Positions 27,151 to 35,024 of a DNA stretch of 64,000 bases are shown in pieces. The first letter of the stretch is position 1; every line of letters begins with the position of its first letter. The DNA comes from Bacillus sp. FJAT-29937 (GTDB lineage: Bacteria; Bacillota; Bacilli; Bacillales; Cytobacillaceae): assembly GCF_001509555.1 (NCBI RefSeq), contig NZ_LMAS01000002.1, forward strand, positions 476,285-540,284. The letters are read 5' to 3'. The notes below the pieces were generated by a model, which saw only the letters and a program-made list of their open reading frames with translations, did not search any database and was not told where the DNA came from. Position numbers and translations under genes: made by a program.

Positions 27151-28326
27151 GTGAAACATTGTGATGTGTTAGTCATTGGCGGCGGAATTATGGGCTGCTC
27201 CATCGCCTATTATACTTCTAAATCTGGAAAAGACGTAACGATCCTTGAAAAAGGAGAATTTGTCAGTGGAACATCATCAAGATGTGACGGGAACATCCTT
27301 GCCATTGATAAAGATCCGGGTTTTGACAGTCAAATGTCGTTAGTCAGCCAGAAATTAGTAGATGAGTTAAGCAGAGAATTAGAGCATAAATTTGAATACC
27401 GTGCACCAGGAAGCATTCTTGTATGCGAGTCAGAGGAGGAAATGGAGGCAGCACAGAAATGGGTTAACCGTCAAAAAGAGGCTGGTCTGCCATTCCGGAT
27501 GCTTGACCGTCAGGATATTCGCCAGGACTCCAAGTTTTTTGCAGATGATTTATTAGGCGGTTTAGAATGTGCGACTGATTCCACCGTTAACCCTTATATG
27601 CTTGCTTTTTCTCTGCTAGACGCAGCAAAGAAACTTGGGGCAAAAGCGTATAAGCAAACAGAAGTGAAATCAATGAAAAAAGAAGAAAACGGAACTTTCA
27701 CTGTGGAAACAACAAATGGCACTTTTACTGCTAATCATGTTGTCAACGCAGCAGGGATTTGGGCTCCAAAGTTGGGAGAAATGCTGGATCTGCGAATTCC
27801 AATTGAGCCGAGAAAAGGTCATATTATTGTTGCATCAAGGCAGGAGCACGTAGGTTCGCGGAAGGTCATGGAGTTCGGCTACTTAATTTCTAAATTTGGC
27901 GGACAGCGCCGGGTTGACCCTTTAACAGAGAAATATGGGGTGGCACTTGTCTTTGAACCAACTGAGAGCCAAAACTTCCTTATTGGCAGCAGCAGGGAGT
28001 TCGTCGGATTCAATTTAAAAGTAAATAATGAAATCCTTAAATGCATTGCCAATCGTGCGATCCGCTTTTATCCGAAAATGGCGGATATGATGGTTATCCG
28101 TTCCTATGCAGGCTTGCGGCCATGGACAGAGGACCATTTGCCAATCGTTTCTAAAGTGGACCATATTCCAAACTATTACATAGCGGCTGGTCATGAGGGA
28201 GATGGAATTAGCCTTTCAGCTGTTACAGGAAAAGTCATTGAAGAGCTCATTAATAATAAGGAAACTTGTATTCCTGTTGAGCCGCTAAGTTATAACCGGT
28301 TTAAAGAAAGGGTGTTGACCATTTGA
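27151..28326 (+). CDS. FAD-dependent D-amino-acid oxidase-family subunit (D-hydroxyproline dehydrogenase-like)
   Basis: The 391-aa DAO-family protein begins with VLVIGGGIMGCSIAYY (FAD-binding) and has the C-terminal PWTEDHLPIVSKV ... YYIAAGHEGDGI segment typical of DadA/HcnC/SoxB subunits. It starts at GTG 27151 after AGGGAGA. It leads an operon with epimerase, DHDPS-family and aldehyde dehydrogenase genes, so it should be the catalytic beta subunit oxidising cis-4-hydroxy-D-proline (or D-proline) to the pyrroline. Its partner subunits are encoded divergently at 23.4-25.2 kb. Confidence 0.85.
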   Translation: MKHCDVLVIGGGIMGCSIAYYTSKSGKDVTILEKGEFVSGTSSRCDGNILAIDKDPGFDSQMSLVSQKLVDELSRELEHKFEYRAPGSILVCESEEEMEAAQKWVNRQKEAGLPFRMLDRQDIRQDSKFFADDLLGGLECATDSTVNPYMLAFSLLDAAKKLGAKAYKQTEVKSMKKEENGTFTVETTNGTFTANHVVNAAGIWAPKLGEMLDLRIPIEPRKGHIIVASRQEHVGSRKVMEFGYLISKFGGQRRVDPLTEKYGVALVFEPTESQNFLIGSSREFVGFNLKVNNEILKCIANRAIRFYPKMADMMVIRSYAGLRPWTEDHLPIVSKVDHIPNYYIAAGHEGDGISLSAVTGKVIEELINNKETCIPVEPLSYNRFKERVLTI

Positions 28327-29363
28327 AGGCAAATAGAGTCTTTACAACGATCGATACACATACAGGCGGGAATCCAACGAGGACATTGATTAGCGGTCTT
28401 CCAGAACTAAAGGGAGAAACAATGTCTGAAAAAATGCTCCACATGAAAAGAGAGTATGATTGGATTCGTAAATTACTAATGAATGAGCCAAGGGGCCATG
28501 ATGTCATGTCTGGAGCATTATTAACGGATCCATGTCATCCTGATGCAGATATTGGTGTGATTTATATAGAAACAGGCGGTTATTTGCCAATGTGCGGACA
28601 TGACACAATCGGTGTTTGTACAGCATTAATTGAGTCGGGATTAATTCCTGTTCAAGAGCCTGTTACTTCAATTAATTTAGATACTCCTGCTGGGCTAGTA
28701 GAAGTGGAGATTACAGTTGAAAACGGAAAAGCAAAAGAGGTTTCTTTTTGCAATATCCCCGCTTTTCTATTAAAAAGTGTTTCCGTTGATGTTGAGGGCA
28801 TCGGGCAAGTGGATGCCGATATCGCTTACGGGGGCAACTTCTATGCCATTATTGATGCAAAATCAGTTGGATTAGAGCTAGTACCGGAACATGCATCAAA
28901 AATCATTGAAAAGGCAATCAAAATTAGAAATACGATTAACGAAGAAACTGAAATTGTTCATCCAGAACATTCATTTATTAGGGGATTAACGCATGTTGAG
29001 TTTTTTACAGAGCCTACCCATGAAGAGGCAGATGTGAAAAATACAGTCATTGTTCCCCCGGGAGGAATCGACCGCTCACCATGTGGAACCGGTACATCTG
29101 CCAAACTGGCAACGCTCTATTCAAAACAAGAAATTGGCATTGGTGAAGAATTTGTTCACGAAAGCATTGTTGGCTCATTATTCCGGGGCCATGTTCTTGA
29201 GGAAACAAACGTCAATGGAGTGCAAGCAGTAGTGACGAGAATTGCTGGATCAGCTTGGCTCATGGGCATGCATAAATTCTTTTATAACGAAGATGATCCG
29301 CTTAAAGAAGGATTTCTCCTCATTCCCCCAATGGAGGAACATGAAATGGAGGACGTGAAATGA
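28323..29363 (+). CDS. Proline racemase family, probable 4-hydroxyproline 2-epimerase
   Basis: The 346-aa protein has both catalytic cysteines of the family: Cys91 in MCGHDTIG and Cys254 in DRSPCGTGTSA. Family enzymes invert C2 of proline or trans-4-hydroxy-L-proline by a two-base mechanism. The TTG start overlaps the stop of the preceding oxidase gene. The operon context (D-Hyp oxidation, Pyr4H2C deaminase, aldehyde dehydrogenase) favours hydroxyproline epimerase over proline racemase, but the sequence alone does not decide. Confidence 0.85.
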   Translation: MKANRVFTTIDTHTGGNPTRTLISGLPELKGETMSEKMLHMKREYDWIRKLLMNEPRGHDVMSGALLTDPCHPDADIGVIYIETGGYLPMCGHDTIGVCTALIESGLIPVQEPVTSINLDTPAGLVEVEITVENGKAKEVSFCNIPAFLLKSVSVDVEGIGQVDADIAYGGNFYAIIDAKSVGLELVPEHASKIIEKAIKIRNTINEETEIVHPEHSFIRGLTHVEFFTEPTHEEADVKNTVIVPPGGIDRSPCGTGTSAKLATLYSKQEIGIGEEFVHESIVGSLFRGHVLEETNVNGVQAVVTRIAGSAWLMGMHKFFYNEDDPLKEGFLLIPPMEEHEMEDVK

Positions 29364-30313
29364 AAATTCAAAAGGCTTATACAGCAACAGATGTTCACGT
29401 AGCCGGTGAAGCTTTTCGCATGATCAAAGATGTGCCATTTATTCATTATGAAAGCTTGGAGCAATTAGATGAACAGTTTTTTCATGCATATGCCGATGAA
29501 ATCAAGCTTTTATTAAACGAGCCCCGCGGATTTGCTGGCTTAAATGGCTGTCTTGTGCTTCCGCCATTTAACAGGGAAGCGGATGCAGCAGTTGTCTTTT
29601 TTAACCACGAACAAACAGTGCCATTGAATCATGCTGGGGCAGTGGCAGTGATCACTGCATTATTAGAATGTGGTCATTTATCACCAAAAGAATCGAATGA
29701 GTACACTTTAGAAACTGTTAGTGGTGCTATAAAGGTTAACGCAATAATGAAGGATGACGAGGTGGTTTCCGTTAAGTTAGAAACGAACCCTAGTCAAGTT
29801 GTTCAAACGAATGTTTCATTGAACCATAACGAATTACAAACAGAGTACGCCCTTGTACAGGCAGATCAATTATATGCCATTTTTAATAATAAGGATGTCA
29901 AGTTCCAGCTTCATTTGGATGATCTTGCTGATGTACAAAGCTGGGGACAGGCAGTAAATGAAGCAATTGCATCTAACGAATCGATTCAGAGGATCGTATT
30001 AGTGGATGATTCTGAAATAGAAACAGGAAGAATCAAGACGGTTACCTTCCGCAGAGATAACTTTATCGTCCGTTCACCAGGCTTTGGGACGACTTCAGCC
30101 TGCTATGCAAGTCTGCTTTCTAGTGGCGGAGTTTCAAAGGAACAGCCAATTGAAAATGAAAGTATTTTTAATAGCTTACTAACTGCCCAATTAGCAGATC
30201 AAAATGACAGCGGATTTGCGTTTACATTTACAAGCCGCGGTTTTATTACTGGCATGCAGACATATGTATTAGATCCAACAGATCCTTTAGCTGCAGGGTT
30301 TTTATTAAAATAA
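29360..30313 (+). CDS. Proline racemase-like protein lacking both catalytic cysteines
   Basis: The 317-aa protein clearly shares the fold (ATDVHVAGEAFRMI, NEPRGFAGLNGCLVLPP, LDPTDPLAAGFLLK). Where active members have MCGH and DRSPCGTGT it reads PLNHAGAV (Asn90) and VRSPGFGTTSA (Gly241), so neither acid/base cysteine is present. It overlaps the intact homologue by 4 nt (ATGA), suggesting coupled synthesis and perhaps a heteromeric partner. It cannot be a conventional racemase, nor a Ser/Thr-type dehydratase variant. Confidence 0.82.
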   Translation: MKIQKAYTATDVHVAGEAFRMIKDVPFIHYESLEQLDEQFFHAYADEIKLLLNEPRGFAGLNGCLVLPPFNREADAAVVFFNHEQTVPLNHAGAVAVITALLECGHLSPKESNEYTLETVSGAIKVNAIMKDDEVVSVKLETNPSQVVQTNVSLNHNELQTEYALVQADQLYAIFNNKDVKFQLHLDDLADVQSWGQAVNEAIASNESIQRIVLVDDSEIETGRIKTVTFRRDNFIVRSPGFGTTSACYASLLSSGGVSKEQPIENESIFNSLLTAQLADQNDSGFAFTFTSRGFITGMQTYVLDPTDPLAAGFLLK

Positions 30314-30337
30314 CTAATTAATAGGAGGAAATTGAAC

Positions 30338-31231
30338 ATGACAACAATTAGAGGAGCTTATCCAGTATTAATTACACCAATGACAGAGGCACAGGAAATT
30401 GACTGGGGCGGAGTAAAAAATAATGTTAATTACTTCGTTGACCAAGGTGTTTCAGGTCTTGTTATTAACGGAAGTACTGGAGAATTTGTAAGCTTGTCAA
30501 AAGAAGAGAAGTTTCAAATGGTAGAAACAGTATTAAAAGAGGTTAACGGGCGTATCCCGGTTATCGTAGGAACTGCAGCAGAAACAACAAAAGAAACGAT
30601 CGAATATACGAAGCAGGCAGAAGCACATGGTGCTGCAAGTGCCTTAATTATTAATCCTTATTATATGAAGCCTAAGGAAAATGAAATCTACTACCATTTC
30701 AAAGAAGTCTCAGATGCTGTTAATATTCCTATCATGCTTTATAACAATCCATTCACTTCTGGTGTGAATATGAGCACAGAATTAATGCTGCAAATCGGAA
30801 GAGAATGCGAAAACGTTACACATATTAAAGAATCAAGTGGAGAGATTGGTAAAGTAAGAGATCTTGCAAGACAAGGAAAAGGCGATTTCGAAGTGTTCTG
30901 CGGAGCAGAGGAACTTGTTATGGAATCTTATTTCGTTGGCGCAACAGGCTGGATTTCAGTTGCTGGTAATATCGTTCCTAAGCTTGTAACAGATATGTTC
31001 AGCCATTTCCAAAATGGAGAAATTGAAAAAGCATGGGAAATTAATGATCGTATTCTTCCGCTTTGCTCATTCTTAGAAGGCTCAGGTAAATATGTACAAA
31101 TCGTTAAGAGAGCTATGGACCTCCAAGGATTGGCTGGCGGGCCTGCACGTTATCCGCGTTTAGGCTTATCACAAGAGGAAGAGCAAAAGCTAAAAGAACT
31201 TCTTGCTAGTTTAGAAACTATCAAAAACTAA
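30338..31231 (+). CDS. DHDPS/NAL family protein, probable pyrroline-4-hydroxy-2-carboxylate deaminase
   Basis: A 297-aa TIM-barrel protein of the dihydrodipicolinate synthase family: GSTGEFVSLSKEE, Tyr135 (MLYNNP) and the Schiff-base lysine Lys164 (THIKESSGE). ATG 30338 is 9 nt from AGGAGG and is chosen over TTG 30332. Between a D-Hyp oxidase and an aldehyde dehydrogenase it should convert the pyrroline intermediate to 2-oxoglutarate semialdehyde with loss of ammonia and water, the LhpC-type step. Dihydrodipicolinate synthase proper is less likely here. Confidence 0.83.
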   Translation: MTTIRGAYPVLITPMTEAQEIDWGGVKNNVNYFVDQGVSGLVINGSTGEFVSLSKEEKFQMVETVLKEVNGRIPVIVGTAAETTKETIEYTKQAEAHGAASALIINPYYMKPKENEIYYHFKEVSDAVNIPIMLYNNPFTSGVNMSTELMLQIGRECENVTHIKESSGEIGKVRDLARQGKGDFEVFCGAEELVMESYFVGATGWISVAGNIVPKLVTDMFSHFQNGEIEKAWEINDRILPLCSFLEGSGKYVQIVKRAMDLQGLAGGPARYPRLGLSQEEEQKLKELLASLETIKN

Positions 31232-31252
31232 GTTTAATGGAGGAGAGAGAAC

Positions 31253-32743
31253 ATGCAAGCGACAAATTTTACGTTGAAACCGAAAGTACAGGAATTTTTA
31301 GATGGTGTAAAAGGTCTTTATATCAACGGTGAATATGTGCAAGCTGCCAGTGGTAAAACATTTACTGTCGTCAATCCAGCTAACGAAGAGGTCATCGCGG
31401 AAGTAAGTGAAGCACAAGAAGATGATATTGCTGTTGCGGTAGCGGCTGCAAGAAAGGCATTTGATGAAGGCGAATGGAGAAAAATGGATGCGGCCGAGCG
31501 TTCACATCTAATCTATAAATTTGCGGATCTATTAGCAGAGAACCGTGAAGAGCTTGCACAGCTAGAATCATTAGATAATGGAAAACCATACAAAGTCGCG
31601 CTTTCGGATGATGTAGACGGAACTGTTCAGCACTTCCGATATTACGCTGGCTGGGCTACGAAGGTTTTTGGGAAGACAACTAATATTTCGAAAGATTATG
31701 TCACCTACACACTTCATGAGCCAGTTGGCGTTGTGGGCCAAATTATTCCATGGAACTTCCCTCTTGCCATGGCTGCGTGGAAGCTTGGGTCGGCACTTGC
31801 TGTTGGCTGTACGGTCGTCATTAAGCCAGCAAGCGAAACACCGCTATCCCTTCTTTATATTGGAAAACTATTTAAAGATGCTGGTTTTCCAGATGGTGTT
31901 GTGAATATCGTGCCAGGGTCGGGTAGAATTGCTGGCGAAGCGATTATCACGCATAAGGATGTCGATAAAGTCGCATTCACTGGTTCAACAGCTGTTGGAA
32001 AAGAAGTGATGAAAAAAGCTGCTGAGCAAATAAAGGGCGTTACACTAGAACTTGGCGGTAAATCACCAGCCATTATTTTAGAGGATGCTAATTTCGATGA
32101 AGCAATAGAAGGCGCATTTAATGGAACGATGTACAATCATGGACAAAACTGTAGTGCTTGCACACGTGTATTTGTACATCGAAGTCAATATGATCATGTC
32201 GTAGAAGCTTTAGCAGAGCGAGCGAACGCACTAAAAGTTGGTCCTGGCATGGATCCTGAAACAGATATGGGACCACTAGTTTCAGCAAAACAGCAACAAA
32301 CCGTTCTTAATTATATCGAACAAGGAAGGAAAGAAGGAGCACGCCTTGTAGCAGGCGGAGAAAAAGCCTTTGATAAAGGCTATTTTGTACAGCCAACTAT
32401 TTTTGCTGATGTAGAAGATCATATGGTCATTGCCCGTGAAGAAATTTTCGGTCCTGTTATGTCCATCTTCGTTTTCGACACGATTGACGAAGTCATTAAA
32501 CGTGCGAACGATAGTGATTACGGCTTAGCTGCAAGTGTTTGGACAGAAAATATTAAGAAAGCTCACTACATTGCAGGCAAGCTGCAATCAGGCACAGTCT
32601 GGATTAATGATTTTGGCCTTGAATGGGAAACAATGCCTTTCGGCGGGTACAAACAATCAGGAATCGGCCGTGAAATGGGTGGAGAGTACGGCTTGCAAAA
32701 CTATACTGAAGTGAAAAGTGTCTTTGTTAATATCAAGCAGTAA
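31253..32743 (+). CDS. NAD(P)-dependent aldehyde dehydrogenase, probable 2-oxoglutarate semialdehyde dehydrogenase
   Basis: A 496-aa ALDH with the standard features: GQIIPWNFP, the NAD-site FTGSTAVGK, catalytic Glu266 (LELGGKSP) and nucleophile Cys300 (GQNCSACTR). As last gene of the hydroxyproline operon it should oxidise 2-oxoglutarate semialdehyde to 2-oxoglutarate for the TCA cycle. The protein as such resembles broad-range betaine/aliphatic ALDHs, so the specificity rests on context. Confidence 0.87.
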   Translation: MQATNFTLKPKVQEFLDGVKGLYINGEYVQAASGKTFTVVNPANEEVIAEVSEAQEDDIAVAVAAARKAFDEGEWRKMDAAERSHLIYKFADLLAENREELAQLESLDNGKPYKVALSDDVDGTVQHFRYYAGWATKVFGKTTNISKDYVTYTLHEPVGVVGQIIPWNFPLAMAAWKLGSALAVGCTVVIKPASETPLSLLYIGKLFKDAGFPDGVVNIVPGSGRIAGEAIITHKDVDKVAFTGSTAVGKEVMKKAAEQIKGVTLELGGKSPAIILEDANFDEAIEGAFNGTMYNHGQNCSACTRVFVHRSQYDHVVEALAERANALKVGPGMDPETDMGPLVSAKQQQTVLNYIEQGRKEGARLVAGGEKAFDKGYFVQPTIFADVEDHMVIAREEIFGPVMSIFVFDTIDEVIKRANDSDYGLAASVWTENIKKAHYIAGKLQSGTVWINDFGLEWETMPFGGYKQSGIGREMGGEYGLQNYTEVKSVFVNIKQ

Positions 32744-32764
32744 CTTATAAATAATGTTAAAAAG

Positions 32765-32803
32765 AACGGGCAGCTTTTTTGAAAAAGCTGCCCGTTTTTT
32801 TAT
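32765..32803 (+). terminator. Terminator of the hydroxyproline operon
   Basis: AACGGGCAGCTTTTT (32765-32779) pairs with 32782-32796 in a 15-bp stem, followed by a T-run. Confidence 0.88.
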
Positions 32804-32897
32804 TTACATAATGTTTTCGAGAACTGTCCCCATAATTTTGAATTACAACCTCATTAAAATAAATTTTTACACCATTAAAAAAAATTATACAATCTTG

Positions 32898-32915
32898 TGT
32901 AAAAAAAAATATACA
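32898..32915. promoter_or_regulatory. Candidate enhancer (UAS) of the opp operon
   Basis: TGTAAAAAAAAATATACA, a TGTA-N10-TACA palindrome about 75 bp upstream of the -24/-12 element at 32989. Further TACA half-sites occur at 32869 and 32888. Confidence 0.55.
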
Positions 32916-32988
32916 ACAAAATAAAAGTATAATTCGAAAGAGTGAGTACAGTAATTATATTTTGAATTTTAACTATTTTTGTCGAAGT

Positions 32989-33004
32989 TGGTATAAAAAT
33001 TGCA
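32989..33004 (+). promoter_or_regulatory. Sigma-54 (-24/-12) promoter of the opp operon
   Basis: TGGTAT-AAAAA-TTGCA preserves the GG/GC spacing and lies 63 nt upstream of the oppB start. Confidence 0.72.
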
Positions 33005-33066
33005 TTAATAAAGATAAATCCAAATCACTTGCTAAAGACTCTACACTAAAAATGGAGGTGTTTAAA

Positions 33067-33993
33067 ATGGGGAAATACGTTCTCGGAAGAATCGGCTATA
33101 TGATCATTACCTTTTTTGTTATTTCAACCTTTACCTTTTTTCTCATGCAGACTTTACCTGGCTCGCCATTTAATGATGAAAGACTATCCGAGTCACAAAA
33201 GGAAAAACTTTATGAGCGGTATGGATTGGATGAACCAGTCCCTATTCAATATGTAAAGTACATGTCAAATATTGTTAAAGGGGATTTTGGTGTTTCATTC
33301 CAATATGACGGTCGTGCAGTTACTGATATTATCGGGGAGAGAATTGGGGCTTCTGCCGTTTTAGGAGCACAATCAATACTCGTTGGATGTATCATTGGCC
33401 TACTCCTTGGGATCATTGCTGCGGTTAAACATAATACCGCAATTGATTATATGGCAATGGTGATCGCCGTAATCGGATTATCTGTTCCTAACTTTGTTTT
33501 TGCAGGTCTATTGCAATATTGGGTAGGAGTTCGTTTACAATGGCTCCCAGTTGCTTTTTGGGAAGGCTTTGAGTATTCCATCCTGCCAACCATTTCATTA
33601 TCCGTCTTTGTTATTGCCACCATTGCAAGGTTCATGAGAACAGAAATGCTTGAAGTATTAGGACAAGACTTTATCATGACCGCTAAAGCAAAAGGGCTAA
33701 ATCATTTTTCCATTATCCTAAAGCATGGACTTAGAAATGCTGCAATTCCCATTGTTACCATACTAGGACCACTGACTGTCAATCTCATGACAGGAACATT
33801 AGTTATTGAAAAAATATTTAGTGTCCCTGGCCTTGGTGAACAGTTTGTTAAATCTATTATGACGAATGACTTTTCGGTCATAATGGGTGTGACTTTGTTC
33901 TATAGTGTCCTGTTTATTGCTGTCGTGCTAATCGTTGATATTTTATACGGGTTGATTGACCCGAGGATCCGGTTATCTGGGGGGACGAAATGA
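33067..33993 (+). CDS. oppB: Oligopeptide ABC transporter permease OppB
   Basis: The 308-aa permease has the OppB/DppB N-terminus (YVLGRIGYMIITFFVISTFTFFLMQTLPGSPF) and the EAA loop (RFMRTEMLEVLGQDFIMTAKAKGL). The frame is open from 32962, upstream of the promoter; ATG 33067 with GGAGG ten nt before it is the real start. It forms the channel with OppC. Its stop overlaps the oppC start. Confidence 0.92.
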   Translation: MGKYVLGRIGYMIITFFVISTFTFFLMQTLPGSPFNDERLSESQKEKLYERYGLDEPVPIQYVKYMSNIVKGDFGVSFQYDGRAVTDIIGERIGASAVLGAQSILVGCIIGLLLGIIAAVKHNTAIDYMAMVIAVIGLSVPNFVFAGLLQYWVGVRLQWLPVAFWEGFEYSILPTISLSVFVIATIARFMRTEMLEVLGQDFIMTAKAKGLNHFSIILKHGLRNAAIPIVTILGPLTVNLMTGTLVIEKIFSVPGLGEQFVKSIMTNDFSVIMGVTLFYSVLFIAVVLIVDILYGLIDPRIRLSGGTK

Positions 33994-35012
33994 TGATGCT
34001 TAATAATAAGGAAGTCATAATCACAGACGAGATGTTCCAGCCGGCTGTTTCCGAGCAAAGTCCAGAGGCCATTACACGTCCAGCCATGACATATTGGAAT
34101 GAGGTTTGGAGGCGCTTTCGAAAAAATAAAGCGGCTTTTACAGGATTAATTCTCATTACTATTATTCTTGGTTTAGCTATTTTTGGTCCGTATGCGAATG
34201 GGCATGGTTATGATGAACAAGATCTGACTAGGGCCAACTTGCCTCCAAAAGTTCCTGGGTTAGAGCATGTCTCATGGTTAGGTTTTAATGGGGTCGATAT
34301 TCAAGGAGTGGACCGCTATGAAGCAGGCGGTATAACGGAATATTTCTGGTTTGGCACAGATAATTTAGGAAGAGATTTATGGACAAGAGTTTGGGAAGGA
34401 ACACGGATCTCCTTATACATTGCCTTTTTAGCAGCTACTATTGATTTAATTTTCGGTGTTGCCTATGGAGGAATTTCCGCTTATTACGGCGGACGAATTG
34501 ATAATATTATGCAAAGAATTGTGGAAATTTTAGTTGGGATTCCGAGCTTAATCGTAGTTATATTACTGATTCTCGTTTTACAGCCAGGAATCGTTTCCAT
34601 TACGTTAGCGATGGTTATTACAGGATGGGTTGGCATGGCGAGAATTGTACGCGGGCAAATTTTAAAGCTAAAGGAGCAAGAGTATGTTTTAGCTTCTAGG
34701 ACGCTTGGTGCACGAGATAGACGCTTAATTTGGAAGCATTTAATTCCAAATTCGATGGGTCCGATTATTATTACAACAATGTTCACGATTCCAACGGCTA
34801 TTTTTACTGAGGCTTTTTTAAGCTTTATCGGATTAGGGCTGCAGCCCCCAACGGCTTCACTTGGAACACTGATAAATGATGGATATAAATTGATGCGAAT
34901 TTATCCGCATATGCTCGCTTTTTCTTCGATTATTATCAGCATGATCATGATTAGCTTCAATTTGATCGGGGATGGACTTCGAGATGCCTTAGACCCTAAA
35001 ATGCGCAAATAG
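33990..35012 (+). CDS. oppC: Oligopeptide ABC transporter permease OppC
   Basis: A 340-aa permease with the cytoplasmic N-terminal segment and first TM typical of OppC (WRRFRKNKAAFTGLILI), the EAA loop (RGQILKLKEQEYVLASRTLGARD) and the family C-terminus DGLRDALDPK. Three consecutive ATG codons stand at the start; GGGGGGA precedes them. Overlap with oppB indicates coupling. Confidence 0.92.
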   Translation: MMMLNNKEVIITDEMFQPAVSEQSPEAITRPAMTYWNEVWRRFRKNKAAFTGLILITIILGLAIFGPYANGHGYDEQDLTRANLPPKVPGLEHVSWLGFNGVDIQGVDRYEAGGITEYFWFGTDNLGRDLWTRVWEGTRISLYIAFLAATIDLIFGVAYGGISAYYGGRIDNIMQRIVEILVGIPSLIVVILLILVLQPGIVSITLAMVITGWVGMARIVRGQILKLKEQEYVLASRTLGARDRRLIWKHLIPNSMGPIIITTMFTIPTAIFTEAFLSFIGLGLQPPTASLGTLINDGYKLMRIYPHMLAFSSIIISMIMISFNLIGDGLRDALDPKMRK

Positions 35013-35024
35013 GAGGATATGAAT

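Noticed and set aside
26946..27203. N-terminal extension of the sigma-54 activator
   Set aside because: It would run through the probable enhancer sites, the promoter at 27094 and the next gene's start; ATG 26945 with a strong ribosome site is better.
32962..33066. 35-codon upstream extension of oppB
   Set aside because: It begins upstream of the -24/-12 promoter, so it cannot be in the transcript; ATG 33067 has a good ribosome site.
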